Made by a program: the position numbers and the translations under genes
Shown: positions 31,974 through 40,219 of the stretch, piece by piece
How the letters are laid out: each line of letters opens with the position of its first letter
Numbering within the stretch: the stretch's first letter is position 1
NCBI GenBank assembly: GCA_003241055.1
Contig: QFOD01000008.1
Span: forward strand, 124,001 to 188,000
Reading direction: 5' to 3'
Source of the DNA: Roseateles depolymerans
GTDB taxonomy: Bacteria > Pseudomonadota > Gammaproteobacteria > Burkholderiales > Burkholderiaceae_C
Length of the DNA stretch: 64,000 nucleotides
Notes under the pieces: model-generated
Told to the model about the DNA's origin: nothing
Databases searched by the model: none
What the model saw: only the letters and a program-made list of their open reading frames with translations

Positions 31974-33974
31974 ATGAACCGATGGAAGCGGGTGGGAGCA
32001 GCAATCGCATTGGCGGCGCTGGCAACGCTCAACAGCGTCGCCCAAACACCAGCGAACACCTCAGCAGGCGCCCCCCAAACGCGCGTGCCCGTGGAGTCCT
32101 TTTTCAAGCCCAACGAATTGACCGGAGCCCAGCTGTCCCCATCCGGGCGCTACCTGGCAGCGCTGCGGGGTGGCGTAGCCGATCGCATCGGATTTGTGAT
32201 CGTCGATCTGGAGGGCAAGGAGGGCAGCCACTTCGTGAGCGCCAGCCCTCGCGACGATGTGGCCTGGTTCCAATGGGTCACCGACGACTGGTTGGTCTTC
32301 GGCGTCAACGATCCCAACTACAAGGGTGGTGGGTGGGTGGCCGGTGGATTGATGTCCATGAGCCGAGATGGCAAGACCTCCCGCCAGTTGATCGCCCGGG
32401 ACTGGGGCAAGAAGGCCGATGACGTGCAGCGACGAACCGTCCTGACGCCCGCCTATCGCTTCCTGGGCCTCGGCGCCCAGGATAGCCTGGAAGTGATGGT
32501 GTCCCAGCGGCACTGGGACAGTGCCTATGAGTACGACTATTCGACCCTGCACGCACTGAATGTGACCACTGGCCAGGTGCGATCGGTCGACACACCCAAG
32601 GCCGACTCCTGGCTGCTGGACAGCAACGGTGTGCCGCGCGTGGTCAGCCGGGAGCGCGAAGGCAAGGTGACGGTGAGTTGGTACGACCCCGACAGCAAGA
32701 CGTGGGTCGAGCGTTTCACCGCTCCCTATGACGAGATGCCCTGGGTCCCGGTCGCCGCACGCGACCCACGCAAGCTGCTGGTCCGCACGTCCGACTACAA
32801 CGGCTACTACCAGCTGCGCGAGTACGACGCTGCACAGAACAAGCTGGCGGAACAGCCCATGCTGACGACGCCGGGTTTCTCCAGTGACATCACCCCACTC
32901 TACGATCGCCGCACCAGTCGTCTGCTGGGAATGAGCGTGACCGTGGACGCCGTCACGACCTCCTGGCTTGACCCCACACTCAACCAGTTGCAGGCCAAGG
33001 TCGACGCCAAGTTGCCTGGGCGAGCCAACCTGCTGAACTGCTCGCCCTGCAGCAATCCCAAGCGGCTGCTGGTCTATTCCTTCACGGACGCCGACCCCGG
33101 CATGACCCTGCTCTACACGCCTGAGAACGACCAATGGCAGATGGTCGGCAAGGCCCGGCCGGATATCGCCCCCGAGCGCATGGCTCGCCTGGAACTGCTT
33201 AGGACCAAGGCCCGCGATGGCGAAGACCTGCCGGTGTGGATCACGCGGGCACCCGACTTGGCCAGCAGCAAGCCGGCACCTGCGGTGGTTCTGGTGCACG
33301 GCGGCCCCTGGGTACGTGGCACCTTCTGGCAATGGAACGCCGAAGCCCAGTTCCTGGCATCACGCGGCTACCTGGTGATCGAACCGGAGTTCCGCGGTAG
33401 CAAGGGCTATGGCTGGAGCCATTACCGCAAAGGCTTCAAGCAGTGGGGGCTGAGCATGCAGGACGACGTGTCCGACGCGCTCAAGTTCGCGGTGGACAAG
33501 GGCTGGGTCGATCCCAAGCGGGTCTGCATCATGGGCGCCAGCTATGGTGGATACGCCACGCTGATGGGGCTGGTCAAGGATCCCGACCAGTACCGCTGCG
33601 GCGTGGCCTTCGCCGCGGTGTCGGACCAGCGCTACATGTTCGACTTCCACTGGAACGATTTTTCCGACGAAACCCGTGCGGTCTATCTGCCCGATCTACT
33701 GGGCGACCGCAAGAAGGACGAGGCTCGCTTCATCGCCACCTCGCCGGTCGAACAGGCTGCGCGCATCAAGGCCCCGCTGCTGCTGGTGCATGGCGGTGAA
33801 GACCGACGCGTCCCCATCCAGAACGGCGAACGCATGCGCGACGCACTGGAAAAAGCCGGCAAGCCGGTTCAGTGGGTCTACTACCCGCGCGCCGAGCACG
33901 GCTTCCCGCTGCTGGAGGACGAACTGGACTTCTATCGCCGCGTCGAACGCTTCCTGGCCGAACAGCTGAAGTAG
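31974..33974 (+). CDS. S9-family prolyl oligopeptidase-like peptidase, exported
   Basis: This is a 666-aa protein with a signal peptide (RVGAAIALAALATLNSVAQT). The beta-propeller-like region (~60-400) is followed by an alpha/beta hydrolase domain. The catalytic Ser is in CIMGASYGGYATLMG, the Asp in LLVHGGEDRRVPIQNG and the His in YYPRAEHGFPLLED. VVLVHGGPWVRGTFWQWNAE contains the oxyanion region. It resembles acylaminoacyl-peptidase/dipeptidyl-peptidase-type bacterial enzymes that trim peptides in the periplasm. A GGGAGAG ribosome binding site lies just upstream. Three bases separate its stop from the end of the convergent questin-oxidase-like gene. Confidence 0.92.
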   Translation: MNRWKRVGAAIALAALATLNSVAQTPANTSAGAPQTRVPVESFFKPNELTGAQLSPSGRYLAALRGGVADRIGFVIVDLEGKEGSHFVSASPRDDVAWFQWVTDDWLVFGVNDPNYKGGGWVAGGLMSMSRDGKTSRQLIARDWGKKADDVQRRTVLTPAYRFLGLGAQDSLEVMVSQRHWDSAYEYDYSTLHALNVTTGQVRSVDTPKADSWLLDSNGVPRVVSREREGKVTVSWYDPDSKTWVERFTAPYDEMPWVPVAARDPRKLLVRTSDYNGYYQLREYDAAQNKLAEQPMLTTPGFSSDITPLYDRRTSRLLGMSVTVDAVTTSWLDPTLNQLQAKVDAKLPGRANLLNCSPCSNPKRLLVYSFTDADPGMTLLYTPENDQWQMVGKARPDIAPERMARLELLRTKARDGEDLPVWITRAPDLASSKPAPAVVLVHGGPWVRGTFWQWNAEAQFLASRGYLVIEPEFRGSKGYGWSHYRKGFKQWGLSMQDDVSDALKFAVDKGWVDPKRVCIMGASYGGYATLMGLVKDPDQYRCGVAFAAVSDQRYMFDFHWNDFSDETRAVYLPDLLGDRKKDEARFIATSPVEQAARIKAPLLLVHGGEDRRVPIQNGERMRDALEKAGKPVQWVYYPRAEHGFPLLEDELDFYRRVERFLAEQLK

Positions 33975-33977
33975 TCG

Positions 33978-35015
33978 TCAGCGGTTCGCCAGCGCCCGGA
34001 CGGCGGCGGCCCGCCAGGCGTCGTCCGGCCAGCGCCGATCCAGCATCCAGGCCGCGTGCACGAGCTTGATGACATGCGCATCGGTCTGCGTGCTGGCCGC
34101 CGCGATGAGCGCCGGCCAGGCGCTGGTCATCATCGAGACAGGTGACGTTGGCAACGACGCTCCGCTGGCGCACCAGGCGGCCGCAGCAGCCCCCGTGAAC
34201 GCTCGGGGGAGCAACGGGGTGGGCCACAGCGGCTGCAGCACGCTCATCGCATGGCTGGCCGTCACCAGGTGCAGCAGCGTGAAGTGGCCCGACGCCGCAT
34301 AGGCGCGGGCGGCGCTCAGGGCCAGGTCTTGCAGGCTGCCGGATGTGATCGCCAGTGCGCCGGCCTGCTGGGCAAAACCCGGCACGCGCGCCCAGGCGCG
34401 CAGCTGATCGCTGATCAGGCCCCTGGGCAGCTGCGCAGGCGCGGGCAGGGCCTGCAGCGCCCGCAACCACGCCGGCCAGGCCAGCGGCTCGGCCCCGTGC
34501 GACTCCACGGCCTCCGTCAGCACCTCGTAGTGCTCGGCCCAGTGCGCCAGCGCAGCAGCCAGTTCGCCGGCATGACCGGCCGCCACGGCATGCGCCGTCC
34601 GTATCAGGCCATGAAAGGCCACCGCCCCCACACCGGGCATCAGCAGCACCAGCGCCTCGCGCAGCGCCTGGCGCTGCCCCAGGGCCTCGATGCGTGCGAG
34701 AAAGTGTGCCCGCCACCCGGCCTCGGAGCCGGGCTGCCCTAGCCGGTCGCCTCCCGGATCGCCAGCCGGCCGCAACGCAGTCACGGGCTCCAGCAGATGC
34801 CCGTAGGTCTCGGTCCAGCACTGCAGCTGGGCCCGGGTCGCCCCCAGCTCATGTAGCGCCTGCCAGACCATGGGCAGGTGATTGCTGAGACGCCCCCGGT
34901 AGCTGCCGGACCAGCGCAGCCCGGCCTCCAGCAAGCGATGCAGGTCGTCCCGCGTGGAGGGGTCCGCGCCCGATGAAGGCGCGCTCGAGCTGGTGGATGT
35001 GGTTTGTGTCAACAT
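33978..35015 (-). CDS. Questin oxidase-like protein (DUF4243 family)
   Basis: This is a 345-aa helical protein. Family-like blocks are SNHLPMVWQALHELGA near residue 50, GAVAFHGLIRTAHAV, WAEHYEVLTEAVES, and FTLLHLVTASHAMSVLQPLW with its conserved His. The fungal member oxidises an anthraquinone with NADPH and oxygen; the bacterial function is unknown. Its ATG is six bases from the soxR ATG on the other strand. A SoxR box lies exactly where its promoter must be, so it is the likely SoxR target here, answering redox-cycling compounds. The transcript may be nearly leaderless. Confidence 0.75.
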   Translation of the reverse strand: MLTQTTSTSSSAPSSGADPSTRDDLHRLLEAGLRWSGSYRGRLSNHLPMVWQALHELGATRAQLQCWTETYGHLLEPVTALRPAGDPGGDRLGQPGSEAGWRAHFLARIEALGQRQALREALVLLMPGVGAVAFHGLIRTAHAVAAGHAGELAAALAHWAEHYEVLTEAVESHGAEPLAWPAWLRALQALPAPAQLPRGLISDQLRAWARVPGFAQQAGALAITSGSLQDLALSAARAYAASGHFTLLHLVTASHAMSVLQPLWPTPLLPRAFTGAAAAAWCASGASLPTSPVSMMTSAWPALIAAASTQTDAHVIKLVHAAWMLDRRWPDDAWRAAAVRALANR

Positions 35016-35021
35016 GCCGCC

Positions 35022-35495
35022 ATGCTGAAAGCTCAAGTGAACTTGAAGTCAAGCGCCGCCGAGCCCCTTGCCATCGGTGAACTGGCGCGACGCTCCGGCG
35101 TGGCGGCCAGCGCGCTGAGGTTTTACGAGGAGCAGGGGCTGATCGCCAGCTGCGGCCGCAGCGGCGGCGGGCATAGGCAGTACGCGCGGCACGCGCTGCG
35201 GCGTGTGGCCTTCATACGCGCCGCCCAGGCCGTAGGCTTGAGCCTGCCGGAGATCAGGGAGGCGCTGGCCAGCCTGCCGGACGGCCGCACGCCGACCAAG
35301 GCGGACTGGGCACGCCTCTCTGCCGCCTGGGCGCCGCGACTGGACGAACGGATTGCCGCCCTGCAGCGGCTGCGCGACCGGCTGACCGGCTGCATAGGCT
35401 GCGGCTGCCTGTCGCTGAAGGCCTGCGCGCTCTACAACCCGCAGGATGCGCAGGGCGAATCGGGCCAGGGCGCCCGACGGCTGCTGCAGGACTGA
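35022..35495 (+). CDS. soxR: SoxR redox-sensing MerR-family regulator
   Basis: This is a 157-aa protein. The MerR-type winged helix (LAIGELARRSGVAASALRFY, EEQGLIASCGRSGGGHRQYA) is followed by a dimerisation helix and the [2Fe-2S] motif CIGCGCLSLKAC (CX2CXCX5C), which is diagnostic for SoxR. The oxidised cluster activates target promoters by untwisting a long-spaced promoter. The SoxR box overlaps its own first codons if it starts at 35022, so a GTG at 35037 is a possible alternative start. No soxS is present, as usual outside enterics; the adjacent genes are the likely targets. Confidence 0.93.
   Translation: MLKAQVNLKSSAAEPLAIGELARRSGVAASALRFYEEQGLIASCGRSGGGHRQYARHALRRVAFIRAAQAVGLSLPEIREALASLPDGRTPTKADWARLSAAWAPRLDERIAALQRLRDRLTGCIGCGCLSLKACALYNPQDAQGESGQGARRLLQD
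35031..35049 (-). promoter_or_regulatory. SoxR box in the questin-oxidase-like promoter
   Basis: The core TCAAGT-GA-ACTTGA (35033-35046) is a perfect dyad and matches the known SoxR-box core TCAAGT-N2-ACTTGA. On the minus strand it lies between TTGACT (35054-35049) and CAGCAT (35029-35024), 19 bases apart. This is the over-long spacer typical of MerR/SoxR-controlled promoters. Transcription would start next to the ATG at 35015. Confidence 0.75.
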
Positions 35496-35503
35496 GAAAG
35501 CCG

Positions 35504-36034
35504 TCAGCCGCCGATCACGCCGCAGACGATGCGGCCGCCGCCACCGCCCAGCGGGGCAGGATGGTCGGCATGGTTGTCGCCCCCGGCGTGCACCATCAGC
35601 GCATGGCCGGCCAGGTCGCTCAGCTTCAGGCGAGGCGCCAGCACGGGCTGGGTGGCCCGGCCATCGGCCGCGACATACAACGGGGGCAGATCCCCAAGGT
35701 GCCCATCGCCCCAGGGGGTGCCGTGGTGGCCGGTCTTTTGCGGGTCGAAATGCCCGCCGGCCGCGGCGGCCGGCACCTTCTTGCCGTCAAGCTCACGCGG
35801 GGCGCAGCTGGCGTTCTCGTGCACGTGGAAGCCGTGCAGGCCGGGCGGCAGGCCGCTCAGGTCCGGCGTGAACACCAGGCCGTAGCGGGTTTCGGTGACG
35901 ACGACCTGGCCCGCGCTGGCGCCCACACCGTTCTCATCCACGACGTTGAGGCGGATCTGCAGCGGATCGGCGGCCTGGGCATTGACGGCGGCCGCGGCGA
36001 GCAGCAGCGAGACCGCACAAGGGCTGAGCTTCAT
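35504..36034 (-). CDS. sodC: Superoxide dismutase [Cu-Zn], periplasmic
   Basis: This is a 176-aa protein with a signal peptide (MKLSPCAVSLLLAAAAVNAQ). Metal-site motifs are LHGFHVHENASC (copper His pair and the disulfide Cys), GGHFDPQKTGHHGTPWGDGH (zinc/copper His residues) and LVVHAGGDN-type LMVHAGGDNHADHP, with Arg/Cys in GGGGGRIVCGVI. It converts superoxide to peroxide in the periplasm. It is convergent with soxR (eight bases between stops). No SoxR box was seen upstream of it. Start 36034 puts the signal peptide first. Confidence 0.95.
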   Translation of the reverse strand: MKLSPCAVSLLLAAAAVNAQAADPLQIRLNVVDENGVGASAGQVVVTETRYGLVFTPDLSGLPPGLHGFHVHENASCAPRELDGKKVPAAAAGGHFDPQKTGHHGTPWGDGHLGDLPPLYVAADGRATQPVLAPRLKLSDLAGHALMVHAGGDNHADHPAPLGGGGGRIVCGVIGG

Positions 36035-36064
36035 GGGGAATCCAGAAAGTGGGAGAGCCCCGGA

Positions 36065-36081
36065 GCTTCGCAAAGCGAAGC
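36065..36081. other. Stem-loop between sodC and the LytTR regulator
   Basis: GCTTCGC (36065-36071) pairs perfectly with GCGAAGC (36075-36081) around AAA. It lies in the 92-bp gap downstream of the LytTR regulator gene and upstream of sodC. There is no T tract. It could end or stabilise the sensory operon transcript. Confidence 0.35.
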
Positions 36082-36126
36082 CCGCTTGTCGCTCCCGAGC
36101 TTGAATCCCGCCCCGCCCCCGGGGAT

Positions 36127-36981
36127 TTACATGCCCTTGAACAGGTGCGTGTAGCTGCGGCTGACCTCCAGCTTTTCGGCCAGCCCCTTGATGCCCACCA
36201 GCTGGCGGCCACGGAAATCCCGCGTGATGCCATCGATGGCGTGCGCGTTGACCAGGGTGGAGCGGTGGATCTGCCAGAACAGCTGCGGGTCCAGCTCATC
36301 CACCAACTCCTTGATGGGCTTGCGGATCAGCGCCTCGACCTTGGCGGTCTGCACACGGGTGTACTTCTCGTCGCTGATGAAGAACAGCACGTCCTCCACC
36401 GGGATCATCTGGATCGCCTGCCCGACCGTGGCCTGTATCCATTGCAGGTACTGCGGCTTGGCCGACGGGTTCATCTGCGAGGACAGCTGGTGCAGCAGCT
36501 GCTGCAGCGGCGCGGGCGCGCTGTCGCTGAAGTCGGGCGTCGGCGCGCTGCGCTGGGCCAGGCGTTTCTTGATGCGGGCCACGGTGAGCTGCAGGCGCTC
36601 GCGCTCGGCCGGCTTGAGCACGTAGTCGGCCACGCCCTGCTCGAAGGCCTCGACCGCGTACTGGTCGTAGGCCGTGATGAAGACGATCTCGGGCACCAGC
36701 CAGTCGTCGTCGTCAGGCAGCTGGGCAATCTCGCGGGCGGCCTCCACGCCGGTCAGGCCGGGCATGCGGATGTCCAGAAACACGAGGTCGGGCTTGTGCT
36801 CCTTCACCAGCTCCACCGCCTCCAGGCCATTCCTGGCCTCGGCCACGATGTCCAGTTCGGGCCAGACCTCGGTAAGGCGACTGCGCAGCTGCTCGCGCAT
36901 CAGGCGTTCGTCGTCGGCCAGGACGGCTCGGATGGTGCTGGAACTCATGTCGTCGGCAAAGGGTTGCGATGGGGTCTGCAT
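36127..36981 (-). CDS. LytTR-family response regulator
   Basis: This is a 284-aa regulator. The receiver domain has acidic pair ADDERLMREQL, phospho-Asp in DLVFLDIRMPGLTG, Thr in IVFITAYDQYAVEAF and Lys in YVLKPAE. An unusually long linker (~150-185) precedes the LytTR DNA-binding domain (IPVEDVLFFISDEKYTRVQT ... QIHRSTLVNAHAIDGI). The ATG at 36981 has a GGAG nine bases upstream; a shorter start at 36948 (MSSSTIR) is equally close to the domain. It is the last gene of an operon with a membrane protein and a LytS-type kinase, its likely partner. Confidence 0.92.
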   Translation of the reverse strand: MQTPSQPFADDMSSSTIRAVLADDERLMREQLRSRLTEVWPELDIVAEARNGLEAVELVKEHKPDLVFLDIRMPGLTGVEAAREIAQLPDDDDWLVPEIVFITAYDQYAVEAFEQGVADYVLKPAERERLQLTVARIKKRLAQRSAPTPDFSDSAPAPLQQLLHQLSSQMNPSAKPQYLQWIQATVGQAIQMIPVEDVLFFISDEKYTRVQTAKVEALIRKPIKELVDELDPQLFWQIHRSTLVNAHAIDGITRDFRGRQLVGIKGLAEKLEVSRSYTHLFKGM

Positions 36982-37020
36982 GATGCCGCGCTCCGCGGTT
37001 CCAGGCATCAGGGTGTGCGC

Positions 37021-37440
37021 TCAGAGCCTGGGTTCGGGGGCCGGCGGCACGATGGCGGCCTTCTGGCGGTTGCGGTTGCGCAGCACGAAGAAGAGGATCA
37101 GGCCCAGCAGGATCAACGGCGAGCCCAGCAAGGCGCCCAGCCCCAGCATGGCGGCCACGCCGGCAGCCAGCAGGCCGCCCAGGATCAGCAGCGGCAGTGC
37201 CAGCCCCAGCAGCAGCGCCAGCGGCACCACCACGCAGACCACGACCCCGGCGATCAGCAGGCCGACGCCGGCGCCGATGAGGTCGCCCAGGTCGCTGTCC
37301 CAGAACATCTCGTGGCCGTTCATCACGACATGGAAGTCCGACGAATCGCCCAGGCCGCGCAGCAGCGCAAAACCGCCGAGCAACGACAGCACGGTGAACA
37401 GTGCGGCCATCACGAACAGGGCTTTGAACAAGGTCTTCAT
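37021..37440 (-). CDS. Small membrane protein between sensor kinase and regulator
   Basis: This is a 139-aa protein. An N-terminal membrane helix (LFKALFVMAALFTVLSLLGG) is followed by a short polar loop (SSDFHVVMNGHEMFWDSDLG), then about three further hydrophobic helices and a basic tail. I do not recognise a family. It is translated by ATGA overlap directly after the kinase and lies before the regulator, so it may be a signalling accessory. This is inferred only from position. Confidence 0.75.
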   Translation of the reverse strand: MKTLFKALFVMAALFTVLSLLGGFALLRGLGDSSDFHVVMNGHEMFWDSDLGDLIGAGVGLLIAGVVVCVVVPLALLLGLALPLLILGGLLAAGVAAMLGLGALLGSPLILLGLILFFVLRNRNRQKAAIVPPAPEPRL

Positions 37441-38867
37441 GTCGATGCTCCTTCTTCGGCGCGGCTGCGATACGGGACCGTGATGGTCACGATGGTGCCG
37501 CTGGGTTGGTTCTCGGTGACGGTGACGGCGGCCTTGGCGCCGTAAAGCAGTTGCAGCCGCTCGCGGATGTTGGCCAGGCCCACCCCGGTGCCGCTGGTGG
37601 CTGCGCGGCCGAAGCCCAGACCGGTGTCGGCCACGGTGACGGCCAGCTTGCCGTGCTGGATCTCGGCCTTGACCTTGAGCTGGCCGCCCTCGGCCTTGGG
37701 CTCCAGGCCGTGCTTGATCGCGTTCTCGACCAGGCCCTGGATCATCATGGGCGGGAATTCGGCCGACTGCAGGCCCTCGGGCACGTCGATCTCGGTCTGC
37801 AGCCGCTCCTCCATGCGCACCTTGAGGATCTCGAGGTAGGGGCGGATCACGGCAAGCTCGCGGCCCAGGTCGCGCGTGCCGGTCGCGTTGGCCTCGCGCA
37901 TGGTCGGCATGGAGGCGCGCAGCAGCGCGATCAGGTTGCGCTGCATCTGGCTGGCGCGCGGCGGGTCGGTCTCGATCAGGTGGTCGATGCTGGCCAGCGT
38001 GTTGAACAGGAAGTGCGGCTCCACCTGGGCCTGCATGGCGGCCATGCGGGCTTCGACGACCTGGCGCTTCAGGGCCTCGCTCTCGGCGGTCTCGGCGGCC
38101 TGCGCGGCCTTGACCTCGGCCTGGATGCGGCCCTTGTACATGGCCTTGATGACGGCAGAGGCCAGGATCCACAGCACGGCCAGGTCGACCAGCGAGTCAC
38201 CCAGGCGCACGACGGTGACGCGCTGGCGGGTGGGCAGGTCGGCCATTTCCTCGGCCGCCTCGCGCAGCGCCTGGCGGGCCTCGACGGCCGCTTCCTGGGC
38301 CTTCTCGACCTCGCGGGCCTGCTGCTTGAGTTCGTCCAGGTGATCGCGGGCCTTCTCGATCGCGGCCTGGATGTCCTCCGGCCGGGCGCTCTTGGGAAAG
38401 TCGATCGCGATGGTCGGGCCGTCCGCCGAGGCTGCCGCGGGCTCGCCGCCCTCGCCTTCGCCCTCGGCCGCGCTGGCGGCACTGGCGGAAGGCCGCACCG
38501 GCTGGATGCGCAGGCCGCGCTCGTCGACCTTGATCTCGTAGTGGATGTCCTTGGCCACCTTGCTGGCCTGTTCGGCGGCTCGCGCAGCGGCCTTCTTGGC
38601 ATCCGACTCCAGGCGGGCCTGACGGCGCGCGGCGCTGCGATCGGGCTCTTCGACCTGCTGCGTGATCTTCCAGGTGAAGGGCGGCAGGTTCTGCAGGATG
38701 TTGGCGGCGATCACCAGGGCCAGCGCCAGCAGCGCGAAGCGCTTCCAGCTGATGCTCACCAGCCAGCCGGCATACACATGGAAGGCGCGGACGGCCGCAG
38801 CGGAAAAGCGCTTCCAGCGCGCGAGCCAGAGCTGCTGCTGGGGGCTGGGGGTGAAGGAACTGGTCAT
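37437..38867 (-). CDS. LytS/YehU-type sensor histidine kinase with large extracytoplasmic loop
   Basis: This is a 476-aa protein. Membrane segment 1 is FALLALALVIAANILQNL. A ~170-residue charged loop follows, rich in Ala/Glu/Lys helices (coiled-coil-like, e.g. AAIEKARDHLDELKQQAREV). Segment 2 is LVDLAVLWILASAVIKAMY. The His_kinase domain is marked by QVEPHFLFNTLASIDHLIET (phospho-His), and HATPase boxes are GLVENAIKHGLEP and VADTGLGFG, with GTGVGLANIRERL. Such kinases pair with LytTR regulators, as here. The loop is unusual in length and in its predicted coiled coil. It heads the operon. Confidence 0.9.
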   Translation of the reverse strand: MTSSFTPSPQQQLWLARWKRFSAAAVRAFHVYAGWLVSISWKRFALLALALVIAANILQNLPPFTWKITQQVEEPDRSAARRQARLESDAKKAAARAAEQASKVAKDIHYEIKVDERGLRIQPVRPSASAASAAEGEGEGGEPAAASADGPTIAIDFPKSARPEDIQAAIEKARDHLDELKQQAREVEKAQEAAVEARQALREAAEEMADLPTRQRVTVVRLGDSLVDLAVLWILASAVIKAMYKGRIQAEVKAAQAAETAESEALKRQVVEARMAAMQAQVEPHFLFNTLASIDHLIETDPPRASQMQRNLIALLRASMPTMREANATGTRDLGRELAVIRPYLEILKVRMEERLQTEIDVPEGLQSAEFPPMMIQGLVENAIKHGLEPKAEGGQLKVKAEIQHGKLAVTVADTGLGFGRAATSGTGVGLANIRERLQLLYGAKAAVTVTENQPSGTIVTITVPYRSRAEEGAST

Positions 38868-38993
38868 GGCCGAGGGTGCGTCGTTGGAAGCCACTGTACG
38901 CAAGCCCGCAGGGCCGCGCCCGCAGCGGGCGATGCGCCGGCCCACGGGCCGGACGAACTGCAGATCGGCGCGACAGCCCGTGACGCGCCCATG

Positions 38994-39017
38994 AAAAAGC
39001 CCGCCGGCTGGCGGGCT
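38994..39017 (-). terminator. Rho-independent terminator of the YceI-cytochrome operon
   Basis: Read on the minus strand, AGCCCGCC pairs with GGCGGGCT around a four-base AGCC loop and is followed by TTTTT (bases 38998-38994). It lies 23 bases past the stop of the YceI gene at 39040. It is the clearest intrinsic terminator in the window. Confidence 0.85.
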
Positions 39018-39039
39018 CTGGATGCCAGCGTCGGGCCGC

Positions 39040-39606
39040 TTACTGCTTGACGGCTTCGATCTGGATCACGACACGGACGCTGTCGGGGATGCCCGGCACG
39101 CCGTAGTTCACGCCCCACTGGGTGCGCTGGATGGTGGTTTCGAAGTCGCCACCGCAGACCTCACGCTTGAGCATGGGGTTGTCGTAGCAGTTGAAGCTGT
39201 TGGCGGTCAGCGTGACCGGGTTGGTCTTGCCGCGCAGCGTCAGCTGGCCGCCCACGCTCACCAGCTTCTCGCCGTTGAAGGTGAACTTGTCGCCGACGAA
39301 CTTGGCCGTCGGGAACTCAGCGGCGTCGAAGAAGTCCTTGCTCTTCAGGTGGCCGTCGAAGGGCGCCACGCCGGTGTTGATGGTGGTCATGTCCAGCGTG
39401 ACCTCGACCTTACCGGTCTTGGCGGCCTTGTCGAACACGATGGTGCCTTCCTTCTTGTCCCAGCGACCGCGGTTGGTGCTGGTGCCGAAGTGCTTGGCTT
39501 CGAAGAAGACCGTGGTGTGGGTCGGGTCCAGCGCGTAGGTGGCGCTCTGGGCTTGGGCACCGACGGCCGCGACGAACAGGCTGGCGAGCAGGATGGCGTG
39601 CTTCAT
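39040..39606 (-). CDS. YceI-family periplasmic lipid-binding protein (1)
   Basis: This is a 188-aa protein with a signal peptide (MKHAILLASLFVAAVGAQAQ). The lipocalin-like YceI fold has TYALDPTHTTVFFEAKHFGT, LKSKDFFDAAEFPTAKF and LTLRGKTNPVTL as hallmarks. C-terminal CYDNPMLKREVCGGDFETTI has two Cys that may bond. YceI proteins bind isoprenoid quinones or similar amphiphiles in the periplasm. A GGAGA sequence precedes the ATG. It is the last gene of an operon with a second YceI and cytochrome b561, a repeated arrangement that suggests quinone-linked electron transfer. Confidence 0.93.
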   Translation of the reverse strand: MKHAILLASLFVAAVGAQAQSATYALDPTHTTVFFEAKHFGTSTNRGRWDKKEGTIVFDKAAKTGKVEVTLDMTTINTGVAPFDGHLKSKDFFDAAEFPTAKFVGDKFTFNGEKLVSVGGQLTLRGKTNPVTLTANSFNCYDNPMLKREVCGGDFETTIQRTQWGVNYGVPGIPDSVRVVIQIEAVKQ

Positions 39607-39644
39607 TGAGAGATTCTCCAGGGGGTTGAAGTTCGTGGAAAAGG

Positions 39645-40193
39645 TCACAGGCCGCTGAACGCGAGCTTGAATTTGACCGTGACGTCGTTGGCGACGATGG
39701 AGGTGTCGGCCCAATCGCCTTCACCGATCTTGTAGTCCAGGCGCTTGATGCCGACATTGCCGGAGGCCGTGCTCACGCCGGCAACCGGCATCAGCGTGAT
39801 GGGCACGACGATGTCGCGCACCGAACCCTTGATGGTCAGCTTGCCGGCCACGTCGTACTTGCCCGGGCCGGTGGCCTTGATGGCCGTGCTCACGAAGCTG
39901 GCCTTGCCGTTGCGCTTGGTGTCGAACCAGGTCGAGCCGGCCAGCTCCTTGTCGTAGCTGGGGTCACCCAGGGAGACGCTGCCGAGATCCACGGTGAAGG
40001 CGATCTTGCCTGTTTCGGGCTTCTTGGGGTCGAAGTCCAGCTGCGCGTCGAATTTCTTGAAGCGGCCTTCCAGCGGCACGCCCATCTGCTTGAACCCGAA
40101 CACGAGTTCGCTCTTGTCGGCCACCAGGGTCGCGGCGTGGGCGGCGGGCGCCAGCGCAGCGGCCAGCAGCAGGGCGGAGAACAACTTGGTCAT
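39645..40193 (-). CDS. YceI-family periplasmic lipid-binding protein (2)
   Basis: This is a 182-aa protein with a signal peptide (MTKLFSALLLAAALAPAAHA). Its YceI features are VADKSELVFGFKQMGVPLEG, the FKKFDAQLDFDP strand, ELAGSTWFDTKRNGKASFVS and GKLTIKGSVRDIVVPITL. It is only distantly similar to the YceI next to it, so the two are likely specialised rather than a recent duplication. It lies between the cytochrome b561 and the other YceI gene in one transcript. Confidence 0.92.
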   Translation of the reverse strand: MTKLFSALLLAAALAPAAHAATLVADKSELVFGFKQMGVPLEGRFKKFDAQLDFDPKKPETGKIAFTVDLGSVSLGDPSYDKELAGSTWFDTKRNGKASFVSTAIKATGPGKYDVAGKLTIKGSVRDIVVPITLMPVAGVSTASGNVGIKRLDYKIGEGDWADTSIVANDVTVKFKLAFSGL

Positions 40194-40219
40194 GGCAAAT
40201 CCTTGCAGTGAAAACAGAC

